Shown here: positions 46,581 to 58,700 of the stretch, one piece after another | Layout: each line of letters starts with the position of its first letter | How positions within the stretch are numbered: position 1 is the stretch's first letter | Assembly (NCBI GenBank): GCA_963170055.1 | Contig: CAUJGJ010000083.1 | Location: 948,601 to 1,012,600 of the forward strand | Length of the DNA: 64,000 nt | Reading direction: 5' to 3' | DNA from: Halisarca cf. caerulea | Lineage: Eukaryota; Porifera; Demospongiae; Chondrillida; Halisarcidae | The notes under the pieces: model-generated | Databases searched by the model: none | Seen by the model: only the letters and a program-made list of their open reading frames with translations | Told to the model about the DNA's origin: nothing | Position numbers and translations under genes: made by a program

Positions 46581-46720
46581 AACACACACACACACACACA
46601 CGCAAACACACTGTCACACACACAACACACACACAAACACACACACACACACAAACACACACACAAACACACACACACACACAAACACACTGTCACACAC
46701 ACACACACACATACACAAGC

Positions 46721-46788
<68 letters not shown>

Positions 46789-46830
46789 ACATGCACACAC
46801 ACACACACATACACAAACACACACTAGTAT
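46515..46830. repeat. long (CA)n microsatellite
   Basis: About 315 bp of CA dinucleotides with a few interruptions (GCAAA, CTGTCA). It produces spurious Thr-His and Val-Cys frames. It lies exactly between the orphan PARP exon and the third AP-4 mu copy. Confidence 0.95.
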
Positions 46831-46889
46831 ATCATTATGCTCACTGCATGTGCAAACCTAATCCAGACACATGTATGTATGTACTGTAG

Positions 46890-48321
46890 GTACTGGTCTC
46901 AGAGGTCACAAGGCATGTAAAGAAAGAAATTGGTTCTATTTGGTGAGTGCAGTACCTCATATACAAGGAGAGCTGCATCTGGGTAAAATGAAGCATTAAA
47001 TGAGTTTGTTGTGAGGCTAGGAGGGGAACTTTGTATTGCCGAGCACCTTTTATAGACCACACCAGGGAATTGTGTATGTGTGGGCCTGTGTCGTGTGTTA
47101 ATTACCAAGGTGCAAAAATATAATGTGATTGTCTGAGAACTGAAAGTCTGTCAGCCCTGGTGGATAATACTACTGTAGGAATCAAAAGTTATGTTGTAGT
47201 TAGTTAATGCTATTATGCTATTTTAAAGAAATCGCATAAATAAAATTGCATTATGTTTCATGTCTGATACCAAACAATACTGCATGTCAAGAAAATCGCA
47301 AAATTAAAATTGCATAGTATCTGTGGTGGTCAAATTACACAACTTTAGTGCCGCATAACTTACCGATCCTACGGTATTTACTTCCTGTATGCAGATTTAC
47401 ATGTACGTATGTATGTACATATGTACATACATACAAACATACGTATGTATGAACATACATATGTACAAACATACACATGTACGTATGTACAAACATATAC
47501 ATGTATGTATAGATATGTATGCTTCATGCAATTCCTATACTGTTTACTAGGTAATTTGTATTTGTGTTTGACTTTGGTATTAACAGACCTAAATACGTAT
47601 GTATATGTTACACTCAGTCTTTGGTGTGCATAGCACAGTCTATATATATATATATAATCACATATGTACATGCTGTATTGTTAACATACAGATCATACCA
47701 ATCAGCAACCATCAGCCTGCAACCATAGGCACAACTACTGTCAGCATACTGAAGTCATAGGAATGTACTGGACACTTTTTCATACGTACAGTTCATATGT
47801 AGTGTGAATGTGACTGCCCAGCAATCCCTTTGACCATGTAGTGCATATGCATTTGTGTATTGGAATATGTAGCTGGATGCAGTTTGCAATGCTTGTAAAT
47901 GAGTGTTTTTGTGCATGTACTGTACATACCTTAAAGGCTTTGCAGTGTGGATTTTGGGATACCCATGTATGTGTGTTCCGGTCTGCAAATTCGCTTCATG
48001 AAAGTGTTGGATCGCAGTCAACTCCAGGCCCCTTGGAGATGGGTCCGCTACATCACACACAGGTCAGCTGCTACACTTTGCATGTCATTAAGTGTACAGT
48101 TACCATTACTGTGTGTTCATTGATCTGACATAGTTTATATCCAGCAACATGCACAATTAGGTAGGGCACAACAGAAGTAATACATAAGGATTTGATTGCT
48201 TGTGTGTCAAACAGAACACTATAATATGCATGGATGTAAGTATATAGACTGTGATGCACATCAGTTCTGTCCGATGTTCCTCTTGCTTCTTTGCAGTGAC
48301 TCCTACGTATTCAGGTTGTGA
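46890..48321 (+). CDS. AP4M1: AP-4 complex subunit mu 3' exons, copy 3
   Basis: Exons are 46890-46942 (VLVSEVTRHVKKEIGSI), 47946-48062 and 48297-48321 (DSYVFRL-stop), with intact splice sites (CTGTAG, GTGAGT; TTTGCAG, GTCAGC; TTTGCAG). The 47946 exon is open and ends APWRWVRYITH. It has Gly for Glu in the FEIP position (DFGIPMY). An exon-like block at 47010-47075 is frameshifted compared with copy 2, so whether this copy makes a full protein is doubtful. 5' exons were not found. Confidence 0.6.
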
Positions 48322-49680
48322 GCAAAGCATACAATAGCTACGTATGTACATTTAGGGAAAGTTTATTCCAGATGTCGCTGCTGTGCTAATTTGCTGACTT
48401 TTGTACTATTATAATAATCACTGAAAGAAGAATTGTTGTCATAAATTGCAAATTTTGTTGTAGAATGTTCCCAACTTCTGTATATTTATGCATGACTGTT
48501 GTATACATTTCTTGTGACTTGCATGTATAGGGTGTCTTAATTACGTATCCTAGTTTAATGTTGTTTAGCTTCATTGAATTTTATGTACATACCATATGGT
48601 ATATTACTAATATTTATTATTGGTGCTGCATGCATGATCAGGCCGAATCTACTATAGCATCTGTTTGTGGACTTTGGACAAGTGTTCTTCTAGGAATTCG
48701 ATAAAGCAATTTGAATGCTAAATATCGAGTTTCCAAAGAGAATTAGAGGTAGGAATCCCCAAAGAAGACTTTCTTAATTGGTTTGTGATGACAAATTCAC
48801 TTCTCGCAGGGGTGAAGGTTGGCTTCTTTTGGGTTCGATTTATGTATTATAGCATATTTTTTTAGAAAGCTCAAAGATTTTTCCTAAAAACATGCACAAG
48901 TTTCCAACTATAAAACTCACGGTGCATGAGTTGTATTTGATCTTTTTGCAATTGTGCGGTTTTAACTCATTAATTTCTTGTAAAGGGGGGGGGGTAATTT
49001 CACAAGTGGGGTTCCAGAATTTCAAAACTCTGTGTACAGGTCCTGGGGAGCTAGAATTTTAACATTAGGTCCGGGGGGGGGGGGCTGGAATGAGGGCCGG
49101 AGTGCATGGCCCATTGCAAAATTTTAAATATGACATGCACTGGCACCCATGTTTTATACATTATAAAATCGTTGTATAATCCTACCACCATGGTATTGAA
49201 TGCTATATTTATTTATTTGTTTATTCAATTATTTATATATATACATATACATTAATAATATACACATACATAGTTTTATATTAGATGTAATCACTTGGAG
49301 CTTCAATTGAGATGAATGTGAAATTAAGCTGCAAGTGACCAAGAGCAACCTATTGCTGGTATACACAGCTTTAGTTAGCTACCAGTTTTTATATAGAGCA
49401 AACTTAATGTGGATTCATTGACGTTGTTATAGGAGAAGTACCTCCCTTCCCATCCCCATTCAGCATTTCCACTATACCCCATATCCACCACAAATGTAAT
49501 TCAGGCTGCATTCGATTTTCCTTTCCCACCGGTTCTGCTGGTTGACCAGATGAATTAAAGCCACAGTATCTGAAAGATCTGGTAGCTTACTCACTAGGTG
49601 AATTCAAAGCATCTTATATTATAGGTTCTTTGTTTCACTATAGCTAATGGAGTTTATCAATCTCATCATGTATCCATGGC
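48322..49680. other. intergenic, no gene recognised
   Basis: 48322-48530 repeats the copy 2 flank. 48980-49100 holds a G-run repeat of the type at 4800. 49200-49290 is AT-rich. No coding or RNA gene is supported. Confidence 0.6.
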
Positions 49681-49689
49681 CAAGGAGAG

Positions 49690-51620
49690 GTCCCATGCCG
49701 TGTGTGCACGTCCTTTTTGGACCAACCCTGACAGGTTTGGGCAAGAAAGACGGAGGTGTTGGGCCTATTGCTGTAATTGGCTGTGTTTTAGGTCGGTTGG
49801 CTACAAAATGATTGTGCAATTGTGTTTTTGAGAAAATGGGTTCCCTATGTTCCCCCACCAACTTGGTGGTTTTGGGAGTGCTTTGGGTGCTGAAGGTGCA
49901 GTTCCTGCTGCTATTGGTCATACCTATCCAACCTACAAGACGGTCACACAATCATAAATTAAAGTTGGATTTCAGTAATGCCTTAACAGCATGCATTAGG
50001 TGTGGGATCTGATGCTTCCTTCGGTACTGGCAAAAGCACCAGAGCTTTTTCTCCTTGCTTTTTGCTCTTACCATCACCCTGCCCTCCTCTTTTTGCAATT
50101 GGAGAATTCACCATCCCATCAACAAAGGGTGTACAGCAAAGCAACCCACTAGACTAAGTGCCAATTACTTCTTTTCTGTTCGCCCATCCATGAAATCATT
50201 ACCAACCTCAAGTAGGATTTTAATTAGTGTCCTCTACCTTGACGATGGTGTACTTAGGGGTCCAGTTGAAGAGATGAAATCTGATGTATATAATGAATTT
50301 GGAGAAAGCTGCCAATGAAATCAACCTGTTGCTTAATCATGACAAACCAGAAATCTATAGCTGTTTAGGGTAACTACAATGTCATCTGTCTACTCATTGA
50401 CAAGAATGCTCTGACAATCCTTAAGATTTATATGTCCTCTGAATGTGTCTCCGTGCAAGCTTTATATCACCTCTTCTGCATGGGTGCCTTTGATGGAATC
50501 TTAGGGCTCTCTCAGAGTCCATCTGTAACATTCAGCTGCAGTTGACTATGTGAGCTGGATCCAAGTGTCCTTGCCTATCAACCTAGGGGGGTTGAGTATA
50601 AGGAGTGCCACACTGGCACCCTCTGCTTTCTTAGACTCTGCTGCAGGTACCTTCTCAATTGCCCTTGCTCTACTTCCTCTAACACTTCCATCCACTCCCT
50701 GCCCACATAAGGCAGAAGCACACGGACTCAATCTGGAAGCCCAGTTTAGACTCATCAGACCAGTCCACTGGATCATCAGTTGGCACTCAGAAAGCTTAGG
50801 ACAGATCTGATGTGGGTATATACACTAGCTTGTATCCAACCATCTGTTCAGTGCAGCAGACTCTATTACAAGAGCTTGTCTCTTGGCATCACAGTAGAAG
50901 GGGTCTGGTGCATGGTTCAATGCCCTCCTCTATAATTTCCACTCTTGGTCTTAGAATAGACAGCGACACAATATGGGTAGCAGTTGTATGGACTCTGCCT
51001 TGGCCCAACCCTCTGTTACCCACCTGATTGTGCCCAAAATATTATGCATATTACATTAGTTTGTAGAGCCAGTGTATATATCTGAGACAGACATTCATGC
51101 CCTGTGCTGCTGTAGAAGCCAAGTAAGGTTGCCCAGACATGCTCATTTCAATGATATTGTCGAGTATGCCATGACCTCTGCCAGCATCCCATGCTCCTTG
51201 CAATTTGAGCTCAGGGTCCTCTGTGGAGGAGATGGCTGGTGTCGATGTCCTGATGGTATATGTAATTATATAATATTATCTATTTTCCCATGGACACGGG
51301 GGCAATGCCTCATCTGGGATGCTACATGTCATGACACCTTTGCCCCCATGCACAAACATCCTACGTATTAACTTTCCTGCAATCTTGCTGGCAATAATAT
51401 AGCTGACAGATCATGCAAGCAGCAGCAAGAAAATGGATCCTATTCTAATCTTTCCCAATGATCCCAAATTTGTGTGCCTACTCGCAATCTGTCGAATCTT
51501 CTGGATCATCTGAACAAGAAACTATAGCTCTTGATTTTATTTGTGATCTCAAACAGCTGATCAATGCATCAGACAAAAATCAATCCACAATCATACCTGA
51601 AACTCGAGATCTGCCAGAAG
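49690..51620 (+). mobile_element. decayed reverse-transcriptase retroelement
   Basis: Successive frames, interrupted by frameshifts and stops, read GKKDGGVGPIAVIGCVLGRL (RT fingers), KLKLDFSNAL (first catalytic Asp region), LYLDDGVLRGPVEEMKSD (the catalytic YxDD box as YLDD), LNHDKPEI, LPINLGGLSIRSATLAPSAF (RT thumb-like block) and CLIWDATCHDTFAP near the C-terminus. The order is that of a single RT polyprotein found widely in marine invertebrate genomes, probably non-LTR. It is non-functional: no frame exceeds about 100 codons. Confidence 0.8.
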
Positions 51621-52123
51621 ATTAATGTGCATTCAACAACTCTGTTTCTGTCTATATATTAGATTATAATTATATTTAATTACATAGCTCTATATATAGG
51701 AATTGTTGTGATATATTTATAATATATGCATAATATTTTAATTCCCTTTGCTGTTCTGTATCTGCATGGTTGCATATGCATGATGACCATAATATTACTA
51801 TTATTTCTAGTAAGCATTATACATATGCATGAATGTGCATGTATGTTGAAGGAATCACATGCATGCATGTGATTCAATACATATTAATAATATGCACAAA
51901 TATAATCACGTCTATATACCACCATTTTAATAGATTTCACATTATACTCCCTATAAATTATCATAATTATAATAGTTACATAATATTATTATGTACTGTA
52001 TATATAATGTACCTATATAAGACAAAATTATTATTATTTGATTTATCTATTATTAGTTGCTATGTAATGACACCTAATATCATTAAGTTAATCTATGTTG
52101 ACAATTTAAATCATGCATGTATG
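51621..52123. other. AT-rich spacer downstream of gene 2
   Basis: Only AT-rich sequence and CATGCATG-type palindromes. No gene is seen. Confidence 0.5.
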
Positions 52124-52743
52124 TCACCTTTGGAAAGTAATGAGGTACTCAGGGTATGCCAAATGATGCTCATAGGTGATGTAAATCTCCGATCCATTTG
52201 TAAATGCATTTACGGAATTGTACCTCCGTCGAACCTGACCTGGCAGATGCAAGCCAGTGGTTTCCCGTTCAGGAGGAACAACATATGGCACTGGCTGATG
52301 CCCGTGGCTCTTTGAAGCACCTGGGGATACTCTTGCTACAAACATCTGGTGTTGGTTGTTTCCTTTGTTGTAGGCATAATTTAGTGAATATTGAGCATTG
52401 ACAGCAAAGTAGTTACCATACCCCCATAGGCCATTTCGGCTGAATCTCATGTCAAAACCAGTTTCACTTCCATAAATCATCTCAGGAGGAGTGCCTCTAG
52501 TACCATGGAATAACATTTTTTCACTGGTGTCTCGCAAGTCAACATCTCTCTCAATTTTTCGTCTCTGCTCTTTATACTTGTCCCACAGCTCCTTATTCTG
52601 TATCCTTTCAATGCAGTGAATCTGTACTCCAGGAAGTGTTCCATGGAAGAGCTTAGCAATTCTTATAAACTCGGCAGAATTTCTTGAGACTGTATAAAGC
52701 TCCCATGCTGATCTTTGTAGTGGATTCCAATCATGAGGGTAGT
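52124..52743 (-). CDS. gene 2 last exon: PARP catalytic domain
   Basis: After acceptor AAAATAG, AC-TAC-CCT starts DYPHDWNPLQRSAWELYTV, followed by IERIQNKELW, LFHGTRGTPPEMIYGSETGF, GNYFAVNAQYS and AYPEYLITFQR-stop. The histidine and tyrosine of the ART signature are present and the third position is hydrophobic, as in PARP14/15. The first 40 residues differ from gene 1 far more than the catalytic core does. A Met 10 bases outside the splice junction extends the open frame to 52753, but only the spliced form fits the family. Confidence 0.87.
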
Positions 52744-55700
52744 CTATTTTCAATGAAAGGGGATACAGGAGATATGGTATATATAGTTAACAACACCTTT
52801 GCATGTGCACTGTCTATAAGAACACAACTATAGTGGAAACTGTGTTAGTGGTCACCTCATGAAAATGGCTAACTGCCTAAAATGGTCGCTGACTTCCATG
52901 CAGTCCTGAACAAGCAGCCATCTATTCCCATATGCATACATCATATAATCTGTTTAATCTGATGAACTGTTTAATGCATTATACGTAATTATACGGTCAC
53001 CCTTCTCGAGTGCCAAATGACATTTCACACTGTCTTATATGGTCAAGGAAGCAAAATTATTAAAATTGAGATTTAAACCTAGTCTCCCCTAGCCAGATCC
53101 ATTCTTGACATGGCTGACGTAACCAGGAAAGCATCAGTCATGGCGAGAATAGGTCTGGCTATGTCAGACGGATTCAAACCCGTGTGCAGTCTTCCTGGAT
53201 GGGAGGCAAGGTAGCAGAAAGAGACAATTGCAGACAATGCCATTCACACCTATTAGAGCATGTCTCTTCAACAGCCTACACATATCCCAAAATATCCCTG
53301 TATTCACAAAATCGTACAGAAAAACAATGCCTATCTGAAATCTACGCTGAAAGCCTAGTGACATCAGACATTTTCTTTTGACTATATACATATCATTAAT
53401 AATATGCATAGCTTTACTGTAATGAGTACTAATAAGAACCCTGGTGATGCAACCACCTGTACAAAAACAGCCAGGGAAGTTCAGTCCCAATGGTGCATGT
53501 CCACATTAGACAGGTTACACTGCTGTGTATACCGTTACACAAGGCTAACTACTATGTGCAGATCTAGCTGTAAATTTGATTAGATCAGCATGTGGTCGCA
53601 GCACATGGTATAAGATATACAAAAACATTACACGACGGGCTTCTCACCTGTATCAACTTCTGGCAACACAATGTTATTCAAATCACTAGTTGGAAAGACT
53701 TGTAGGAATATCTCAAGTTCAGCAACTGTTCTCAGGAATGTACTGGCTGAGTGTAACACTTCTTTGGCAGTTGACACCGAGTGTGTGTGCATTGGAGGAG
53801 ATGGGGGGAGATTGCTGTCTGGAAAACGACAGCAATCGCCATGACGACTCACAAACAATACATGACTTCGCAATGATACTTCTTTTATCGACTCTGGACA
53901 ATCAGGATGTGAGCTGAGGATTTCACAAAGGTCCACAATGTGGTGGTAAGAGGCCAAATTGTGTCTTAGACCACAGTAGGCAAGGAAGACAGCTTTCAGT
54001 GCCTTTTCTACCACCTCATGGGCATAGAAGCAAACAGCTTCTGGATAATCATTGCCTTGCCCTGGTATGGGGACTGCTGTACTTGGTAGGAGGTGCCGTG
54101 CAAGGTTCAGGTCCCGCCATGCCTGCTGTAACCACATTACCGCATCAGAAAGAGATGTGGTAGGTTCAGGCTCTAAATCCATGCCCCCCTGCTCTCCTTC
54201 TACTAATGCATATCTAGGCATTGGTCTGCTGGGCCCAGTTCTAGAAGGCCTTGAATAGCTTGACACTTGCGATGATGCAGCTGTAGCTGAGGTGCCAGCT
54301 GGTTGAGGTGCAGGTGACCAGTAGCTTGAGCAAGGCAGGCCATGTGTACCTTGACTTGGTCTTGCAGTCCAAGAGCTGTGAGCTGAGTAAGAGAAGTCTT
54401 GACTGCTGCCAGTGGCTACAAATGGTTGAACTCTAGGTTGATTTCTGCCTAGCATGGCATCAACTTTTGCTACCTGCTTTCGGAGGAACTCTTTGTTTTC
54501 TTCCTTGCTCTGATCTAATTCACTCCTGATACACTGTAGAAATCCATCCATCAATGCTGCCATTTTCTGAGATAACTTGTGATCAATGACACACCAGTAG
54601 TGTATCTGAAAGAGCAGTCTTTCAATGGCAAAATACTTTTGTACATCGACTGAGAACGATCTCAGAACATCCCTCACATATTGGGTAAACTTTTCCTGGT
54701 TGTCTAGTGGCAGTTTCAACATTACAACTTTCTCGCTGGTATCTGTAGTGGTAGTAGGTTCACTAGAAGACGTAGTGCTGAGCTGCGACTGTATGGCACT
54801 CCTCTGCCCAGCCAAGATGTACTTGCATACCAAGAGACAGCTCACATTCGGTAGTTTGATGTCATCCTTTGTGACAAGACTCAAAACTGGTGGCATTGCC
54901 TGTGCAACTGGGTTTGATGCACTGATATTTTTACAAATACCTGTTATCATCGTAGCTTTTATCACACCATCTTTGTCACAGTACTTCACATACTCGTCTT
55001 TTCTAAAGTTGCACAGAATTAAAAGTTCAAAGTCTTCTTTTATAACAGCATTGCGATCACCGATGATCCCTGTATCCTGAGTGGGTTCAGGTCTGTAGCG
55101 AGAGATGTGTTCATGATCCAAAGCTGATTCTATCTTGGAGGGGTCAGATATCTGCCTCATGATAGTTTGAAGATGGTGAGAGTCCTGTATGTAAGGACCG
55201 ACACATTTGTGCAACTGAAGTGCAATTCCATCCAGCACCCGGGGGTCACTTGATCCAGAGGTATCATTGTCATGGAAACAGACATATAATTTGAGCAAGT
55301 CTGAAGAGGAATCCATTAAAGCAACTTCACTGGTTCCTTGGAAACTCTGCCCTTTGTACGAAAATTTAGTTTCTATCTTTCTGACACAGATGATGCGAAG
55401 GTCTTGTATTCTCTTTGTCAGTTTCTTGTGGTCGTCAGTCACCTTGCTCTTGTGATTCATTATTCTGAGGAGACCAGTACCAAATTCTTCAGATGTAAAC
55501 AATTCATTTAATGCTATGACATCTTCACAATGATATCCAAGATTATTTTGTTCAGCGTAGAGTTCCATGTCACAGCGATTGTACCTGTCGTTCAAAAGGT
55601 TTGTGTCAAGGTTTTCAGTGACGAGTTCAGTGAGCTTTTGAACCTTGAGACAGGGTGGAAGACTGTCGGATGGAGGATGAAGAATAAACTTTGGGCGCTT

Positions 55701-58700
55701 TTCTTCGGGGATATTATCTCTGAACCACTTATCATCGCACAAAACCAAATCAGTAGTTGGCAAGAGTTCTCCACTTTCTGATGGCAGATAGATAACGCCT
55801 CCATTTCGCAGTGTTCTTTCCACATAGTCAGTATTGTCCTCTGGACCACTCTGCAGCAAAGTAAGGAAGTCATGATAACCATGATTTACTACATTCTCGA
55901 GGTTAGGGTTCTCATTAAACAATTGATTTGTTTGTCCATTCAACTCTTCTCTAAGTTGTCGAAAGAGAGACACGAAATGTGAGGCTGTCAAAGTGCGCTC
56001 AACACCAACTGTCTCTCTGAAGTGCTTTAGGCTGGAATCATTGAGGTAGTCAGGCACCGTATGAATGTACCGACTGTAAGCCCGATTCTCATGAGTGACA
56101 CGCTCAACAAGCTTACAGCCTTTGACTAATTGGTAGCTGTCCTGTGATGGTACAAACACACAAGTTGCCTCCTTCAATTTTACAATAATGTCATCATCAC
56201 TTCCGCTGACCAAAGTATTCGAGAGATAGTCATAATGAGCTTTAAATACATTCTGAAATGTTGGAATTGCATTTCTACATGATTCATCTGAGGTTAGTGT
56301 ACATGTACCAACTATCCGAGCTAATTTGAGAAGGTTCCCGGCAACCAGCTGCGGTGTAATACAAGTAGCAGACAGCATTCGTAGAACACTGTTGAAATCA
56401 CTTGTGCTGAGCCGATGACTGATGACAAGTGAATCCTTTACAACTGGTCGACATAGGCATACCAACTGAGAATCTTTCTTGCTACACAAAACAGAATTTC
56501 TGAAGCAAATGCGTTTGCTGGTCACTTGTGGTGTAAACTGTGCATTTATGTTGAGCAAGGCTTTTCTGATATCCTCAGGGAAAAGTGAAGGAACAAAACG
56601 AATGGACTGTATGCCCTCCAAAAGGTTTCGCATTCCCTGCTGATCTGAATTACACATTCCTTCAGTGATCTTAACCTTTATCTCAGCCAGAAGTGCTTTG
56701 ATAGCTGTGTCATTTGTAGATGGAAGGCCAGCTGCCACATGAGCAAACTCAACTACTTTGTTTACATCAACTTTTACTACCAAATCCAATTTCCGCAAGA
56801 TGACTAGAATGACCTCATCATTCCAAGGATCTGGAGGGAAGCTTGCTTGCTTTAAGAAGCACTTGAAAAGCTCAACTACAGGATCGAACAGCTCTGATGG
56901 ACTCACTAGCTGTGATGGTGTGCTGGGGCTTTCAATAAATGCCTTGAAACGTAGCAAATTGTACAAGTCATTGGAGTCCCTGCTATTCATGGCAGCAATA
57001 TTCTTCAAGTGATGAATTCGATCAGAAGTATGTAAATGTTCAAAGTGTGGAACAACGATGTACTTGTAAGCCTTCATATTAGTATCCATGGCACAAATCC
57101 CAACACTTTCAAAGAACTTCTCACAACTTTCATACAACAATACAACAGTTACTTTGTCATGTAGGGTCTTCATTCCACATAAGATGTGCTGCACATTCTG
57201 TACTGCATACACTTTCTCTTGGGGGGGAGCTGGTACCCACTCTTCAGCTGTAGACTGAAAAATTGGCAAACGCCTCAGCTCATCTTGATACTGGCCTACA
57301 TTTTTAGCTTGTTGTGCAAAAAGAATGAATTTTATAACATCAGCTTTGTCCAACTGTGGAAATGTCTGATATTGGCCATGCTTGTGTACAGCCACTACTA
57401 AGGCTGAAAGGACATCATCTGAATCCTTACTATTGGCCAATATTTCCTCAACATAATGTGACATAACAGTACTAGTACGGGTTTCTGAGTCCTGGCCAGA
57501 GGAATGAGGAAAAACTAAGGAGAAATCCACAGTTGGGACTTTGAATAACTGAAGAAAGGAATCATTTTGCCCATAATCATTCAATACACTGCACGCCTTT
57601 AGCAAGGGCACCAAAGTCCTTCGAGAAGTGGGTAGAATGGCTAATTGGCCAAACACCTCTTGGGCCTGCTTTACCCTGCAGTGCTGACGAATGTAGTCCC
57701 ACAGCAAGGACAGAGTTCTTCTTGTTTTATTGCTAAACTCAACTTCTCTGCCTCGAGCTACACATCTGATCACATTTTCAGCGATGTATTCAGGAGTGAC
57801 ATTTACAATCAGCCCCACTTCCTCCATATCTTTAATAATACGCATGGTCAGGTCAGGATGAACAAACCTACCCCCCACAGCTTGGTCAGATGGGTCAACA
57901 AGATCTACATACTTCAGGTTGAACAGAGGCTTGTCCAGATCTATGCATCTGAATGTCCCAGACTTGGTGAGCAACAGAGGGAGACCATCTAATTCATGGA
58001 CATTTTGCTTGGTCAAGTCACAAAGAACAAAAATCATCAAATCACTTATATTGGGTACAATGTTTTCCCAATAGTCATTGTAACATGATGCAATGGATCT
58101 AAGAGCTTTCCTGACTAATGCTGGGGTCACACTGCCACGATATGATGGTACCAAGCCTTCAGTGGTGCGCTTCAGATGGTTTGGGGCTTGCGTTAGCTTT
58201 ATTCCAATGGCAAAAAACACACCACACAAGGGAGAATTGTGATCGTAGTGAAACCACCCTTTATTCTCACATTGGTCATTCTCTGTTAGAGCATACCAAC
58301 ATATTGTGTTGCTATAAGACAGAAGTACTTTAGCTTCGCTGGAGACAAGAAGCTGATAGGCACTCTTGGGTAGGCCTTTCAGGCATTCCATTGAAGGAAC
58401 ATAATCTGATTTTAGAAACAAATTGTAAAACCATTTTACAATGTCATGTGAAGCCTTCAATTCCTCCACTTTACACTTGGCCCTACAAAGTAAGGAAACA
58501 TAGGCTTTCGACACAATTCCAGTGATCAAGGTTTGATTCCATTTATTGTCATCAAGATGGGTTCTAGATGGATCAATGGAGAAGTGTCCATGGATGTGAA
58601 AGCAACTGCTTGTCCCAACTGGGAGGGGTAGGGATGAGAATAGCTTTCCACTATGAGAATGCTTGCCAATGGGTGTAGCCACACCCACAACGGGAAGGAG

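Noticed and set aside
46438..46889. Open frames of up to 149 codons rich in Thr-His or Val-Cys
   Set aside because: They are translations of the CA microsatellite in different frames and strands.
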